Source: Marinospirillum insulare DSM 21763 (GTDB lineage Bacteria; Pseudomonadota; Gammaproteobacteria; Pseudomonadales; Halomonadaceae). From it: 64,000 nt of DNA. The translations under genes and the position numbers were made by a program. The notes beneath the pieces are model-generated. The model was not told the DNA's origin. It worked only from the letters and a program-made list of their open reading frames with translations, and ran no database searches. This document shows positions 17,022 through 27,000 of the stretch, in pieces; positions within the stretch are counted from its first letter, which is position 1, and every line of letters begins with the position of its first letter. Location: assembly GCF_000686905.1 (NCBI RefSeq), contig NZ_JMLW01000018.1, forward strand, positions 1 to 64,000, in the 5' to 3' direction.

Positions 17022-18037
17022 TGCAAGGTCCTGACTTTTCTGAAGTATTTCAACAGCTCGCTTTACTAGGTCGTGAACGCCCGGGCTTACATACCTGGCT
17101 TGCCAAGTTGCCTGAACAATTAACAACCGCTTTGGATACTCAGCGCTTCCCTGAATTTGTTGGCTGGTGGAAACGAATTGAAAAGTTACCTGAGGTGGTA
17201 AGTGCTGAAATCACCCTTAACACCTCAGTCATCACTACCAAAAATGCTCGTTTAGAAAATAAACTAAGCCTTACAGACAATCAGCAAAAAATGCTGACTG
17301 GTCTACTGCAAGATTTAAAGCCTTGGCGCAAAGGGCCTTATCAACTCGAAAACACTTACCTTGATACTGAATGGCGCTCAGATTTTAAATGGGATAGGTT
17401 AGCACCGCATTTAAGTAATTTACTTGGTCGTAAAGTTTTAGATGTGGGTGGCGGTTCTGGCTATCATGCTTGGCGTTTAGCAGGAGCAGGTGCCGAGTTT
17501 ACTTTATGTATAGACCCTTCACCCCGCTATTTTGCTCAGTTTGAAGCAGCTCGCAAGCTTATGGGGCCCAAAGAGCGCCCTGCTGTTTATCACCTACCCT
17601 TAGGCATAGAAGCAGTACCCAAAAAAATAGAAGCCTTTGATACAGTGCTCTCTATGGGTGTGCTTTATCACCGCCGCTCTCCTATTGACCACCTGTACGA
17701 ATTAAAAGACTGCTTACGCCCTGGTGGCGAACTGGTGTTAGAAACCCTAGTAATCGAAGGCGATGAAACAGCCTGCTTAATGCCAGAAGACCGCTATGCC
17801 GCCATGAGCAATGTTTGGTTCCTGCCTTCTGTCGCTCAATTAAAACTATGGTTAAGGCGTTGTGGCTATAAAAATATTCGCTGCGTGGATTTAAACCTAA
17901 CCAGCACTGAGGAACAACGCGCAACCGAGTGGATGACTTTTCAATCTTTAGCAGACTTTTTAGACCCACAAAACCCTCAGCTAACCCGTGAAGGCTATCC
18001 TGCTCCCCTACGCGCTATTGTTATTGCAGAAAAATAG
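17021..18037 (+). CDS. cmoB: tRNA U34 carboxymethyltransferase
   Basis: Transfers the carboxymethyl group from carboxy-SAM to 5-hydroxyuridine at position 34 of several tRNAs, giving cmo5U, which widens decoding of four-codon boxes. The 338-residue protein shows KWDRLAPHLSNLLGRKVLDVGGGSGYHAWRL-type features: the key LDVGGGSGYHAW loop (about 138-149), FDTVLSMGVLYHRRSPI and LRPGGELVLETLVI. It overlaps the cmoA stop by one base and ends the rsmC-cmoA-cmoB unit. Confidence 0.95.
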   Translation: MQGPDFSEVFQQLALLGRERPGLHTWLAKLPEQLTTALDTQRFPEFVGWWKRIEKLPEVVSAEITLNTSVITTKNARLENKLSLTDNQQKMLTGLLQDLKPWRKGPYQLENTYLDTEWRSDFKWDRLAPHLSNLLGRKVLDVGGGSGYHAWRLAGAGAEFTLCIDPSPRYFAQFEAARKLMGPKERPAVYHLPLGIEAVPKKIEAFDTVLSMGVLYHRRSPIDHLYELKDCLRPGGELVLETLVIEGDETACLMPEDRYAAMSNVWFLPSVAQLKLWLRRCGYKNIRCVDLNLTSTEEQRATEWMTFQSLADFLDPQNPQLTREGYPAPLRAIVIAEK

Positions 18038-18177
18038 CTCGAGCATAACTTAATTGCATATCCTTCTATTCAAAGCGCTCCATAAGGTTATAAGAACAAA
18101 CTATTTAGTAACCACTATCATTTGGGGTTAGAATAACCAATCATTTTACTAGGTAATAGAAGGTTGTGAGGGCCACC

Positions 18178-18951
18178 ATGAGCAAGTTTTATGCTGAAGA
18201 AGTTACTAGCGTGCACCACTGGACAGAACACCTGTTTAGCTTCACTACTACCCGTGATGCAGGTTTACGTTTTAAAAATGGTCAGTTTGTTATGATAGGC
18301 CTAGAAGTTGATGGTCGTCCTTTAATGCGTGCTTACAGCATTGCCAGCCCTAATTATGATGACCAGCTAGAATTTTTTAGCATTAAGGTTCAAGACGGTC
18401 CTTTAACCTCACGCCTACAGCATCTCCAAGAGGGTGATAAATTAATTGTTAGCAAAAAGCCTACAGGCACACTGGTGCTTGATGATTTGCTACCAGCTAA
18501 AAACCTCTATTTATTCAGCACAGGAACTGGCCTAGCGCCTTTTTTAAGTGTGATTCAAGATCCAGAAACCTACGAGCGGTTTGAAAAGGTCATACTTATG
18601 CATGGGGTACGCTGGGAAAAAGACTTAGCCTACAGTGAGTTTATTACTCAAGAGCTACCTCAGCATGAATACCTGAGTGAACAGATTAAAAACCAACTTA
18701 TTTATTACCCAGCAGTAACGCGTGAAGAGTTTGTTCACCAAGGCCGTATTACTGAACTAGCTGCTAGTGGACAGTTAGCTAAAGATTTAGGCTTACCCGA
18801 GTTAAACCCAGCGACAGATAGAGCAATGATTTGTGGTAGCCCTGAAATGCTAAAGGATGTTAGCCAAATGTTAGATGAGCGTGGCTTTAAGGTTTCACCA
18901 CGCATGGGAGATGCGGCAGATTACGTAATAGAGCGGGCTTTTGTTAGCTAA
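18178..18951 (+). CDS. fpr: Ferredoxin--NADP(+) reductase
   Basis: Soluble flavoprotein that exchanges electrons between NADPH and ferredoxin or flavodoxin, often for oxidative-stress defence and Fe-S repair. Counted from the ATG at 18178 it has 257 residues. It has the FAD motif RAYSIASP (about 51-58), the GPLTSRLQHL segment, the NADPH loop STGTGLAPFLSV (about 111-122) and the C-terminal RAMICGSPEML. It ends in Ser, whereas many FPRs end in an aromatic residue. An in-frame GTG at 18166 is possible, but GAGGG precedes the ATG at suitable distance. Confidence 0.9.
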   Translation: MSKFYAEEVTSVHHWTEHLFSFTTTRDAGLRFKNGQFVMIGLEVDGRPLMRAYSIASPNYDDQLEFFSIKVQDGPLTSRLQHLQEGDKLIVSKKPTGTLVLDDLLPAKNLYLFSTGTGLAPFLSVIQDPETYERFEKVILMHGVRWEKDLAYSEFITQELPQHEYLSEQIKNQLIYYPAVTREEFVHQGRITELAASGQLAKDLGLPELNPATDRAMICGSPEMLKDVSQMLDERGFKVSPRMGDAADYVIERAFVS

Positions 18952-18976
18952 ATAGCTAAGTATTTTAAGGTTGTAA

Positions 18977-19750
18977 CTAATCTACTGAGTCTTGGTTTTT
19001 TGAAGCCCTTGCTTGCCTTGCAGCGGCTTCAATATAGCTAACCAGGTGTTTACGCGGGCCTTCTTCCATAGGCTGAAACCTAGCTGCTAAACGAATGGTG
19101 CTGGTTCTTGATGGGTGCATAGGATCAGCCTCTAGGCGGATGACCTGGCAGGGTAAAATGGCTGACCCTTTACCATGTGGATGCCCAACTTTAGCCTGAA
19201 AAGAGTCAAAGACCGTAATGTTCCTTACTGACTCATGCTCGACCATCATTAATAAACCAGATAAAGAAATATCGACTAGGCTCGCTTCTGTTTCTACTCC
19301 TGAACTAAATTTAAGTGTAGTTTTTTGCTCACTGCTCACTCGAGTTCTTTCGGCATTACGTCTTTCCATTCGACCCTGGGCCATAAAAACTTTTTCAACG
19401 AGTTTTTTGGCAGTAAAGGGTTTAACAATAAAAGAGGTCACGCCTAACTGTACTGCTGTTACTAAAGAGTCTCTATCGCCTTTAGAGGTAATCATGATAA
19501 AAGGCAGGTGTGCAGTTTCTGGATTAGCTCTAATTTCTTTAAGCAGCTCGTCACCAGCCATCACTGGCATTTCCCAATCACAAAAAATCCAGTCAATATC
19601 TGGGCGTTGTTTTAAACGTCTTAAGGCTTCTTGCCCGTCCGATGCTTCAACTATATCTTTACAGTAAAGGTGATCACGCAATACATTAATGATTGCTGAG
19701 CGTGCTGTTGTGGAATCATCAACAACCAAAACTACATCTTTAGATAGCAT
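18977..19750 (-). CDS. Response regulator: receiver plus PilZ domain
   Basis: A 257-residue protein with a receiver at 5-125 (acidic DD at 11-12, phospho-acceptor Asp58 in FCDWEMPVMAG, Lys in SFIVKPF) and a PilZ domain at about 132-245. The PilZ part has ERRNAERTR as RxxxR-like and DISLSG as D/NxSxxG, so c-di-GMP binding is likely. Such proteins join phospho-signalling to c-di-GMP in motility or surface behaviour. It lies 129 bases downstream of a chemoreceptor on the same strand, which suggests a linked chemosensory role. The partner kinase is unknown. Confidence 0.82.
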   Translation of the reverse strand: MLSKDVVLVVDDSTTARSAIINVLRDHLYCKDIVEASDGQEALRRLKQRPDIDWIFCDWEMPVMAGDELLKEIRANPETAHLPFIMITSKGDRDSLVTAVQLGVTSFIVKPFTAKKLVEKVFMAQGRMERRNAERTRVSSEQKTTLKFSSGVETEASLVDISLSGLLMMVEHESVRNITVFDSFQAKVGHPHGKGSAILPCQVIRLEADPMHPSRTSTIRLAARFQPMEEGPRKHLVSYIEAAARQARASKNQDSVD

Positions 19751-19879
19751 TGCCTTTCCTAAGTCGATGAGCAGAATATTCAGTTGATTTTAAAATGCAT
19801 TTTACCTACATATTTTATCTACATAATAGCACCAATACAGCAAAAAAATATGCTGAGTAGATAAGGTTATTTTAGTGCA

Positions 19880-21505
19880 TTAACTTATTTTAAAACCATC
19901 AACTAGTTTTTCTAAATGATCTGCTAGTTTAACTAAATCATCACTCACTTCAGAAGATTTACTTGCATTGCCAGAGGTCTGCTGGGCAATACTGCCTATT
20001 TGAGTCACCTGAGCATTCACTCGACCAGCGACTTCCTGTTGTTCTACGGCAGCATTCGCCATCTGACCATTAAGTTGATTTATATTAGTTACAGCGTCAG
20101 CAATTTGACTTAAAGAACTTCCTACTCGCTCAACATCCGCAACACTTTTCTGTGCGCCTTCACGTGCAGTTTCCATCATAACCACCGCGCCCTTGGCTTC
20201 TTCTTGTAAGCGGTCAATGGTGCGCCTAACTTCTTGAGTTGCATCGTGGGTACGGTTAGCTAAAGAACGGACTTCATCGGCCACTACCGCAAACCCTCGT
20301 CCACTTTCACCTGCTCTAGCTGCTTCTATCGCAGCGTTGAGTGCCAGAAGGTTAGTTTGTTCTGCTATGGCAGTAATTATTTCAAGCACTTGGCCTACAT
20401 CGTCGCTGTATTGGTCTAGAGCTTGAATAACATTCGAGGCTTTTTCTAGGTGTTCCGTCAATTCATGAATGCCGCAAATACTTTCTGAAGTTAAGTCTCG
20501 GCTAGAATTAGCTTCATTATCAGCTTCAACCGATGCTTGTGAAGTACGCTGTGCATGTTCTCGGGTAACATGCGCACTTGCTTGCATCTGCTCCATAGAG
20601 CTTGCCATTTGTTCAGTTTCTGCATGTTGAGTATTAACAGCTTTAACTGTTTCATCTGCAACTGTGGCAATGGTTGTTGCCGAAGACTTTAAGCTACGAG
20701 TGGTAGAGGCTACTTGGCTTAAGCTATCTGAAAAACGCTCTAGCATCTTATTAAAAGCCTTAGATAAAACGCCAATTTCATCTGATGAGCGTACGGTATG
20801 TACCCGAATAGTTAAGTCTGATTCACTCTCAGCTTTTTGAATAGCTTTACGCAAGTAGCGTAATGGGCGCAAAATTATTCTATAAAGTACAAATGAAATA
20901 AGGAATAAACCACCAATAAATAGCAAGGCTTGCACCCCGCCTAGCTTTAAGAGGTTCATATTAATTTGTTGGTCCAACGCTGCCAAAGAATAGCTTAGGC
21001 GTATCGCACCTAATTGTTGGCCTTCGGTACCTACGTGGCAACTTGTACAGTCAGTACCACGGTAATCTGTTTCGCTAATAACAGGACGAAGAACAGTTAA
21101 TACCCGTCCTTCAGGAGTGTTTCTAATAACCTCTATTAACTCTCCTTTTAAAGCACGCTGGTCTAGATCGTCTGTAGCTTGATCTAGCTCTGCTGCTTCA
21201 CCAAATAAGTCTATAACCGTTTGTGAGCGAAGAACTTTTGCTTCAGTTATGCCTGGCTGACTAAGCACTTTTTCTCGATGAATTTCTCTAAACTGTGCCA
21301 AGGTACCCGTCAGCATCATTATATTTAGCGTGTCTAGATAGCTGTCTGTAGCATCTTTAACATTTTGCAGCATAGCGTCTTCAACCATGGCACGCTCACT
21401 GCGTATGGTGAATAACATAGAGGCCACCATAACGACCAGTAATACCGCTAGCAGTACTGTGTTTACCTTGGTTTGAATCGACGTATCAGCAAACCACTTA
21501 TTCAT
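19880..21505 (-). CDS. Methyl-accepting chemotaxis protein with periplasmic heme-c motif
   Basis: Chemoreceptor of 541 residues when started at the ATG at 21505, which follows GGAGAG; a longer frame starts at 21556. Membrane segments are at about 14-34 and 186-210. The periplasmic loop between them carries CTSCH (153-157; bases 21035-21049), the covalent heme-c attachment motif CxxCH. A HAMP region (about 211-265) and the signalling domain with [19 protein letters not shown] follow. Heme sensing of oxygen, NO or redox state is likely from the motif, though ligand and heme load cannot be read from sequence. There is no C-terminal CheR-tethering pentapeptide. Confidence 0.9.
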   Translation of the reverse strand: MNKWFADTSIQTKVNTVLLAVLLVVMVASMLFTIRSERAMVEDAMLQNVKDATDSYLDTLNIMMLTGTLAQFREIHREKVLSQPGITEAKVLRSQTVIDLFGEAAELDQATDDLDQRALKGELIEVIRNTPEGRVLTVLRPVISETDYRGTDCTSCHVGTEGQQLGAIRLSYSLAALDQQINMNLLKLGGVQALLFIGGLFLISFVLYRIILRPLRYLRKAIQKAESESDLTIRVHTVRSSDEIGVLSKAFNKMLERFSDSLSQVASTTRSLKSSATTIATVADETVKAVNTQHAETEQMASSMEQMQASAHVTREHAQRTSQASVEADNEANSSRDLTSESICGIHELTEHLEKASNVIQALDQYSDDVGQVLEIITAIAEQTNLLALNAAIEAARAGESGRGFAVVADEVRSLANRTHDATQEVRRTIDRLQEEAKGAVVMMETAREGAQKSVADVERVGSSLSQIADAVTNINQLNGQMANAAVEQQEVAGRVNAQVTQIGSIAQQTSGNASKSSEVSDDLVKLADHLEKLVDGFKIS

Positions 21506-21635
21506 TCTGCTCTCCAGCAATCTAAGCTTGCGCCAAATAAGACATAAAGGTTGCATAGTCCGTCATGATCAGTAGAGAATCCTTGATCTAGGCCAAGTTT
21601 GCTTGCCTTGGTAACCAAACTTGACCAAAGGTTAC

Positions 21636-22862
21636 TTATAAACCTAACTTCTCTGCTACAAAGTCAGCATCCTTGTCACCACGACCAGAAAGGTTAATTA
21701 AAACCTTAACGTCTGGGCCCAGATTTTTAGCTTCACGCATCACCCATGCAATGGCATGAGCTGACTCTAGTGCTGGAATAATACCTTCTAACTGAGAAAG
21801 CTTCATAAAAGCATCTAAGCAGGCAGTGTCATCTATAGCATGGTATTCAGCCCGCCCTAAATCTTTCAAATAACTATGATGAGGCCCAACTGATGGGTAA
21901 TCTAACCCTGAGGCAATAGAGTAGACTGGATCAGGCTCACCTGTATCATCTTGCAACATATAAGAGTGGAAACCATGCATAGTGCCAGGTTTACCGTAGG
22001 TAAGTGTCGCCGCATGGTCACCCTTACCTAAACCACGTCCACAAGGCTCAATACCGACTAGTTTAACGCTGGCATCATCCATAAAGCCTGAGAAGATACC
22101 CATGGCATTAGAGCCGCCACCTACGCAAGCTACAACATAATCGGGTAGTTCGCCGGTCATTGCAGGGAACTGTTCTCTTGCTTCTTTACCAACAATGGAT
22201 TGGAAGTCTCTCACCATCATAGGGAAAGGGTGAGGTCCTACTACGGAACCTATGGCATAAAAAAAGTTGTCGGGATCTTTTACATATTCTTCGAAAGCGC
22301 TGTCTACAGCATCTTTTAAAGTTTTAGTACCAGACTCTACAGCAATGAGCTTAGCACCCAAGATTTTCATTTTTGTGACATTAGGGTGCTCTTTAACTAT
22401 ATCGACCGCACCCATGTGAATCTCACAAGGCAAGCCAACTAGAGCACAAGCGGTTGCCATTGCTACACCATGCTGGCCTGCACCTGTTTCTGCTATCACC
22501 TTGGTTTTACCCATGTGTTTAGCTAATAATGCTTCACCCAGCGCATGGTTAATTTTATGAGCACCCGTATGGTTTAAGTCTTCCCGTTTAAAATAAAACT
22601 TTGCGCCACCGCAAGCCTCGGTTAGGCGACTTGCATAGTAAATAGGGCTAGGACGACCTACATAGTGTTGATACAAGTCTTTAAGTTCATTTTGATAAGC
22701 AGCAGTTTCGCGAACCTTAAGGTAAGCGTCTGCTATTTCGTCCATAATAGCTTTAAGATGAGGTGGAAGTTCTTGACCACCGTAAGGACCAAAATAACCT
22801 TTGGCGTCTGGTAACATTTCTTCACTAGGTAATTTTTGAGTTTTTTTAGTTGTTGATGTCAT
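21636..22862 (-). CDS. trpB: Tryptophan synthase beta-like protein, stand-alone
   Basis: PLP enzyme of 408 residues, which would condense indole with serine. The PLP lysine is K103 in [10 protein letters not shown], the catalytic Glu is E125 in AETGAGQHG, and the glycine-rich phosphate loop is [10 protein letters not shown]. No trpA lies beside it. Segments differ from typical Trp[10 protein letters not shown] for NNVLGQALL, and [12 protein letters not shown] where most TrpB have ERQ.LNVFRM. It may thus be a paralogue with altered coupling to TrpA or another substrate. As a default it is annotated as TrpB. A weak inverted repeat (21591-21626) follows the stop. Confidence 0.85.
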   Translation of the reverse strand: MTSTTKKTQKLPSEEMLPDAKGYFGPYGGQELPPHLKAIMDEIADAYLKVRETAAYQNELKDLYQHYVGRPSPIYYASRLTEACGGAKFYFKREDLNHTGAHKINHALGEALLAKHMGKTKVIAETGAGQHGVAMATACALVGLPCEIHMGAVDIVKEHPNVTKMKILGAKLIAVESGTKTLKDAVDSAFEEYVKDPDNFFYAIGSVVGPHPFPMMVRDFQSIVGKEAREQFPAMTGELPDYVVACVGGGSNAMGIFSGFMDDASVKLVGIEPCGRGLGKGDHAATLTYGKPGTMHGFHSYMLQDDTGEPDPVYSIASGLDYPSVGPHHSYLKDLGRAEYHAIDDTACLDAFMKLSQLEGIIPALESAHAIAWVMREAKNLGPDVKVLINLSGRGDKDADFVAEKLGL

Positions 22863-22996
22863 CTTTGCTATTGCCTTGAACTTGATTAAAATGAAAAAAT
22901 TACACTACCACTCTAACCCGAGCAGGTCACGCCTCCAAGTACCAAGGTGTAACATTATTTACTGCTACTCATCTATTTAGTCGGTGAACTCAATTT

Positions 22997-23329
22997 ATGG
23001 ATATTATCAACGAAATTTTAATTCGCTCGGGCAACTGGGCTCATGGCCAAATGCACAATATCACCCTTGCCTTGGTTGCAACCCTGCTAGTTATTTATGG
23101 CGATCAAATCAACCGTTTTGTTAAGCGTTTTTTAAGGCCCTACCCACGCTTAATTAGAATACTTGGCTTTGTGATTATGTGCGCCTTTGGTTACGGTTTA
23201 CTCACCGTTCTGCTAACCCCAGTTTTTGCGGGCTGGTTTTCTTTAGTTAGCACCAAATGGCTTGGTCTGTTAGTGCTTCTAGCTTTTCTGGTAGTTGGCT
23301 GGATAGCTGAAAGCAAAAAACAAGTGTAG
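22997..23329 (+). CDS. DUF3392 family small membrane protein
   Basis: A 110-residue protein with three predicted transmembrane segments at about 22-38, 50-75 and 85-105. The amphipathic start NEILIRSGNWAHGQMHNIT and the basic RFVKRFLRPYPRLIRILGF segment are typical of DUF3392, a family of unknown function common in marine gammaproteobacteria. It is divergent from trpB and followed 39 bases later by another hypothetical gene on the same strand. Confidence 0.75.
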   Translation: MDIINEILIRSGNWAHGQMHNITLALVATLLVIYGDQINRFVKRFLRPYPRLIRILGFVIMCAFGYGLLTVLLTPVFAGWFSLVSTKWLGLLVLLAFLVVGWIAESKKQV

Positions 23330-23368
23330 AATATAAGTACATTCTTATATTGATTGGTGAGAAGTCTA

Positions 23369-23842
23369 ATGACTGATTTAAGGCAACCAACAGGTCAGCT
23401 GCCAGAATTGCTTCCTAGCAAAACAGCAACTGAGTGGAACTTTTGGAAAGTTGCCCTAGCGGATAGTTGGTACTTATATGCCGAACAAGAAGACCAAGCT
23501 TTGCACCTGGGTGCTTTTGCAGACCCGGGTAGTCTTGTTGTTCAACAATTACGTTTTTTGGAAGACCCTAAAACAACCGTGGTAATGACTTTAGATGCAG
23601 AGCATTTGCATGCTTGGTTGAAAGCACCTGAAGAAAGCAGCCCACCACGTTTTATTGGTCAACTAGGTAGTCACTGGAGTGGCTATGGTGTAAAGCCACT
23701 GGTTGAAAATAACACAGAGGTTGAAGTTATTTACGCGGCAGACCTACGCCACGAGTGGATGGGCGTGTTTAGTGAGCCTGAAGCCTTTGCAGTAATAGAG
23801 CAGCATTACGATCGTCGTCGTAAACGCTGCCTTATTTGTTAA
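23369..23842 (+). CDS. Hypothetical protein, 157 residues
   Basis: Not recognised. The predicted protein is soluble, acidic and rich in Trp and His in the middle (WNFWKVALADSWYLYAEQ; LHAWLKAPEE). It ends with a basic stretch and CLIC, giving two cysteines at the very C-terminus. There is no signal peptide or membrane segment. The ATG at 23369 is chosen because GAGAAG precedes it; a TTG at 23354 is also in frame. The stop is four bases from the convergent dnaB stop. Codon use is like its neighbours, so it is probably a real gene. Confidence 0.65.
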   Translation: MTDLRQPTGQLPELLPSKTATEWNFWKVALADSWYLYAEQEDQALHLGAFADPGSLVVQQLRFLEDPKTTVVMTLDAEHLHAWLKAPEESSPPRFIGQLGSHWSGYGVKPLVENNTEVEVIYAADLRHEWMGVFSEPEAFAVIEQHYDRRRKRCLIC

Positions 23843-23845
23843 GGG

Positions 23846-25255
23846 CTATTCTTCGTAAATTAAACCTGCCTCTCTATATTGCGCAATACTTTCAGGCGCT
23901 AAGTCATCAAAGCGGGTGTAACGACCTGTAAATAATAGGTGCACACTACCTATGGGGCCGTTACGCTGCTTACCAATGATAATTTCTGCTAAACCCTTGT
24001 TGCCTTCTTTATCTGGGTTATAAACCTCATCACGATAAACAAAGGCAATAACATCTGCGTCTTGCTCTATGGCACCCGACTCACGCAAGTCAGACATAAT
24101 TGGGCGCTTGTTGGTGCGCTGCTCTAGGCCACGGTTAAGCTGAGAAAGCGCCACTACTGGGCAATCAAACTCTTTTGCTAGGGCCTTTAACGAGCGGGAT
24201 ATCTCAGAAATTTCTGCCGTTCGGTTTTCACTATTGCCCGCCACTCGCATTAACTGCAGGTAGTCGACCATTATAATTGAAATACCGCCTTCATCCCTTG
24301 CAATTCGACGTGTGCGTGTACGTAAATCATTGGGTGATAGGCCAGGTGTATCATCAATGTATAGCTTCTTTTCTTTTAAGATTGCTAAAGTAGATGCAAT
24401 TCTATCCCAGTCATTTTCTAGGAGTTCTCCGGTTCGCACCTTAGATTGATCTATTTGGCCTAATGAAGAAAACACCCTCATTAGCAGCTGTTCTGCTGGC
24501 ATCTCCATAGAAAAAACAACCGCTGTTTTATCTGAGTTCAAAACCGCATTTTCTACTAGGTTCATCGCAAAAGTGGTTTTACCCATAGAAGGACGACCCG
24601 CCACAATAACCAAGTCTGACGGCTGCAAACCAGAGGTCATTGCATCTAAATCTTTAAAACCTGTCGTTAAGCCAGTAATACCTGATTCACTTAAGTCTAA
24701 AGACTCTAACTTAGCCAAAACTTTAGCAGCTACATCAGTCACTAATTGTGGCCCACCAAACTTCGGTCGTTCTTCTGCGATAGTGAATACTTCTCTTTCT
24801 GCTTCGTTTAGCAGTTCGTCTGAAGTGCGCCCTTCAGGACTGTATGCCGAGTCTGCTATCCGTCTTGCAGCTTGAATGAGTTTACGTCTAACGGAACGCT
24901 CTCTAACTATTTGTGCATAGGCATAAATATTACTGGTTGAAGGTGTATTACGAGCCAGCTCTATTAAATAAGCATCACCCCCAGCTTTTTCTAGCAGGTC
25001 ACGCGCTTTTAATTCTGCCGATAAAATAAGAGGGTCAAATGGTGAGTTACGCTTTACTAACTCATTCATCGCTGCGTAAATATAGCGATGTTCGCCACGA
25101 TAAAAATCGGCTTCCACTAGTAGCTCTGCTACACCATCAACCGAAGCATTATCTATCATTAGCCCACCCAAAACTGACTGCTCAGCTTCAAGTGAGTGAG
25201 GGGGTAGCTTTATATCAGAAGCTTCTTTGTCATCGCTAAAGCGGGTATTTTCCAT
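23846..25255 (-). CDS. dnaB: Replicative DNA helicase DnaB
   Basis: Hexameric 5'-3' helicase that opens the replication fork. The 469-residue protein has the N-terminal DnaG-binding domain (about 18-120, PHSLEAEQSVLGGLM), a linker, and the RecA-like motor with Walker A GRPSMGKTTF (about 219), Walker B IIMVDYLQLM, and the QLNRGLEQR and arginine-finger region near the C-terminus. It is downstream of rplI on the same strand, separated by an intrinsic terminator, which is a conserved order in gammaproteobacteria. Confidence 0.96.
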   Translation of the reverse strand: MENTRFSDDKEASDIKLPPHSLEAEQSVLGGLMIDNASVDGVAELLVEADFYRGEHRYIYAAMNELVKRNSPFDPLILSAELKARDLLEKAGGDAYLIELARNTPSTSNIYAYAQIVRERSVRRKLIQAARRIADSAYSPEGRTSDELLNEAEREVFTIAEERPKFGGPQLVTDVAAKVLAKLESLDLSESGITGLTTGFKDLDAMTSGLQPSDLVIVAGRPSMGKTTFAMNLVENAVLNSDKTAVVFSMEMPAEQLLMRVFSSLGQIDQSKVRTGELLENDWDRIASTLAILKEKKLYIDDTPGLSPNDLRTRTRRIARDEGGISIIMVDYLQLMRVAGNSENRTAEISEISRSLKALAKEFDCPVVALSQLNRGLEQRTNKRPIMSDLRESGAIEQDADVIAFVYRDEVYNPDKEGNKGLAEIIIGKQRNGPIGSVHLLFTGRYTRFDDLAPESIAQYREAGLIYEE

Positions 25256-25272
25256 TCTTAACTCACCTCAAA

Positions 25273-25306
25273 TAAAAAAGGCACAGGATTGAACCCGTGC
25301 CTTTTT
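25273..25306 (-). terminator. Intrinsic terminator of the rpsF-rplI operon
   Basis: GGCAC/GTGCC arms form the core of a hairpin (25280-25302) that is flanked by a run of A on its left and T on its right. On the minus strand it ends in TTTTTTATTT. It lies 58 bases past the rplI stop and before dnaB; the A run on the other side would also allow action on the opposite strand. Confidence 0.8.
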
Positions 25307-25359
25307 TCTTAAACCGGGACCAGTCAAATAACTGGCTCGGTTAGTTTACTCAGAAAAGC

Positions 25360-25809
25360 TTACTCTGCAACAATAGCTACACGCAGTAGGCTTTCAACTT
25401 CGGCATGTAGGTGTACAACAATTTCGTACTCACCCACGTTACGAAGTGGACCTTCTGGCAAACGAATTTCACTTTTGGTTAACTCAACACCAGCAGCGGT
25501 AGCCGCTTCTGCTAGGTCACGCGCACCAATTGAACCAAATAGCTTACCTTCGTCACCCGCTTTAGAAGCGATAGTTACACGCTCAACACCTTCAAGCTTG
25601 GTTGCAATGGCTTGTGCAGCAGCTAAACGCTCAGCAGCGGCAGCTTCTAGTTCAGCACGACGCTCTTGGAAAGCTTCACGGTTAGCGGCAGTTGCAGGTA
25701 CTGCTTTGCCTTGTGGAACTAAAAAGTTACGACCGTAACCATTTTTAACGGTTACTTCGTCACCTAAAGAACCTAGTTTGTTAACTTTTTCTAATAGAAT
25801 TACTTGCAT
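25360..25809 (-). CDS. rplI: 50S ribosomal protein L9
   Basis: Large-subunit protein that binds 23S rRNA and helps keep the reading frame. The 149-residue protein has the RNA-binding N-domain ([33 protein letters not shown]), the long connecting helix (about 45-75) and the C-domain with [11 protein letters not shown]. It is the last gene of rpsF-rpsR-DUF2232-rplI. Confidence 0.97.
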   Translation of the reverse strand: MQVILLEKVNKLGSLGDEVTVKNGYGRNFLVPQGKAVPATAANREAFQERRAELEAAAAERLAAAQAIATKLEGVERVTIASKAGDEGKLFGSIGARDLAEAATAAGVELTKSEIRLPEGPLRNVGEYEIVVHLHAEVESLLRVAIVAE

Positions 25810-25827
25810 TTTAATATCCTCAAGACG

Positions 25828-26721
25828 TTAGGCCTCGCCATCACCATCCTGTGAAGGAGGTGGCGGTGGAGGAGCCAGTCGATGACGTACATTCATCACA
25901 CTGTCCGCCAGGGCAAAAAGAACGAGCATTAAGCTCATGTAAGGCTGAGTAAAAATTAATAGTACATACAACAGACCCAACCAAAAACTGTTGTACTTTT
26001 TAATTGCAAATACCGCATGCACTAAAGCCACACCTGCAATTAAGTGGGGCACTAATAACACGGGTAGAGCAGGCATAAGCCAAGTTTGTCCGCTAGCTAC
26101 CAGCACTAAAACCAGAGGCAAAAAAGCTGCTGACCAAAGTGGAAGCCTTAAAGCATGAAACTCTGCTTGAAAGCCGCCTGGGTTATACAGCATAGATTGC
26201 CACCAGCGGGCGATAATCACGCTGGCAATTAACATAAGTAATTGCACAGAGGTTATAACGCCATTAAACAGCCAGCCTAAGGTGGCCGCTAGCTGCTGCT
26301 GATCGAGTGCTGTTAATTCATAGCTTTCTGCTAAGCCACCTTGGTCGAGTAACAGATCGATAATTTGCACTTGTAAATCATCGTCTAGCCATTGGATAGT
26401 GAGGGCAATAAATGCAGCTATTAAAGCGCCTACTATCAGTACACGACTCCAACCTTGGTTAGAGCGCAATACTTCTGCAAGTAATGCAGCCCCTACCACG
26501 CCCAAAAGCACATCTGGACTGGAAGCAGATAACCAGAAATACAAACCTGGTAGCGCAGCAGCCAGTAGAATTTTTATACCTTGAGCAGGCCCCATCCGCA
26601 ACCAAACCAATGCAACAATTGCACCGCTGAAAACAGACAGAACAGGTATTAAAGCAGCAACAACAGCCGCACCTAAGGCACGACTGGGGCTTTTCATGAC
26701 AAACTCAGCTAATGCACGCAT
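25828..26721 (-). CDS. DUF2232-like multi-pass membrane protein
   Basis: A 297-residue inner-membrane protein with about eight hydrophobic segments and a short proline-rich tail (six Pro in a row near residue 284, then QDGDGEA). Proteins of this kind sit between rpsR and rplI in many gamma- and betaproteobacteria and are grouped with DUF2232/YybS. Function is unknown; a link to ribosome or membrane assembly is suggested only by its conserved place. It lies 28 bases after rpsR and 18 before rplI. Confidence 0.75.
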   Translation of the reverse strand: MRALAEFVMKSPSRALGAAVVAALIPVLSVFSGAIVALVWLRMGPAQGIKILLAAALPGLYFWLSASSPDVLLGVVGAALLAEVLRSNQGWSRVLIVGALIAAFIALTIQWLDDDLQVQIIDLLLDQGGLAESYELTALDQQQLAATLGWLFNGVITSVQLLMLIASVIIARWWQSMLYNPGGFQAEFHALRLPLWSAAFLPLVLVLVASGQTWLMPALPVLLVPHLIAGVALVHAVFAIKKYNSFWLGLLYVLLIFTQPYMSLMLVLFALADSVMNVRHRLAPPPPPPSQDGDGEA

Positions 26722-26749
26722 AACTAATAGGCCTTAAAAGCCTAAATGC

Positions 26750-26977
26750 TTATTCGTGGCTATCTGAATAGGGTAGCAAGGCTAAGAAGCGAGCACGCTT
26801 AATAGCAGAAGACAATTGGCGCTGATACTTAGCTTTAGTACCTGTAATACGGCTAGGTACAATTTTACCAGTTTCAGTTACATAGCCTTTTAGAAGGTCT
26901 AGGTCTTTATAGTCGATCTGCTGAATACCTTCAGCGGTAAAACGACAAAACTTACGGCGACGGAAAAAACGAGCCAT
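26750..26977 (-). CDS. rpsR: 30S ribosomal protein S18
   Basis: Small-subunit protein that pairs with S6 on the platform. The 75-residue protein has the family features [35 protein letters not shown] and the RNA-binding [17 protein letters not shown] segment. It lies 23 bases after rpsF. Confidence 0.97.
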   Translation of the reverse strand: MARFFRRRKFCRFTAEGIQQIDYKDLDLLKGYVTETGKIVPSRITGTKAKYQRQLSSAIKRARFLALLPYSDSHE

Positions 26978-27000
26978 GGTGATTCTCCTGATTAATTAGT

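Noticed and set aside
23846-25360. Replication origin near dnaB
   Set aside because: No DnaA-box cluster or AT-rich unwinding element was seen; dnaB after rplI is a common order away from oriC.
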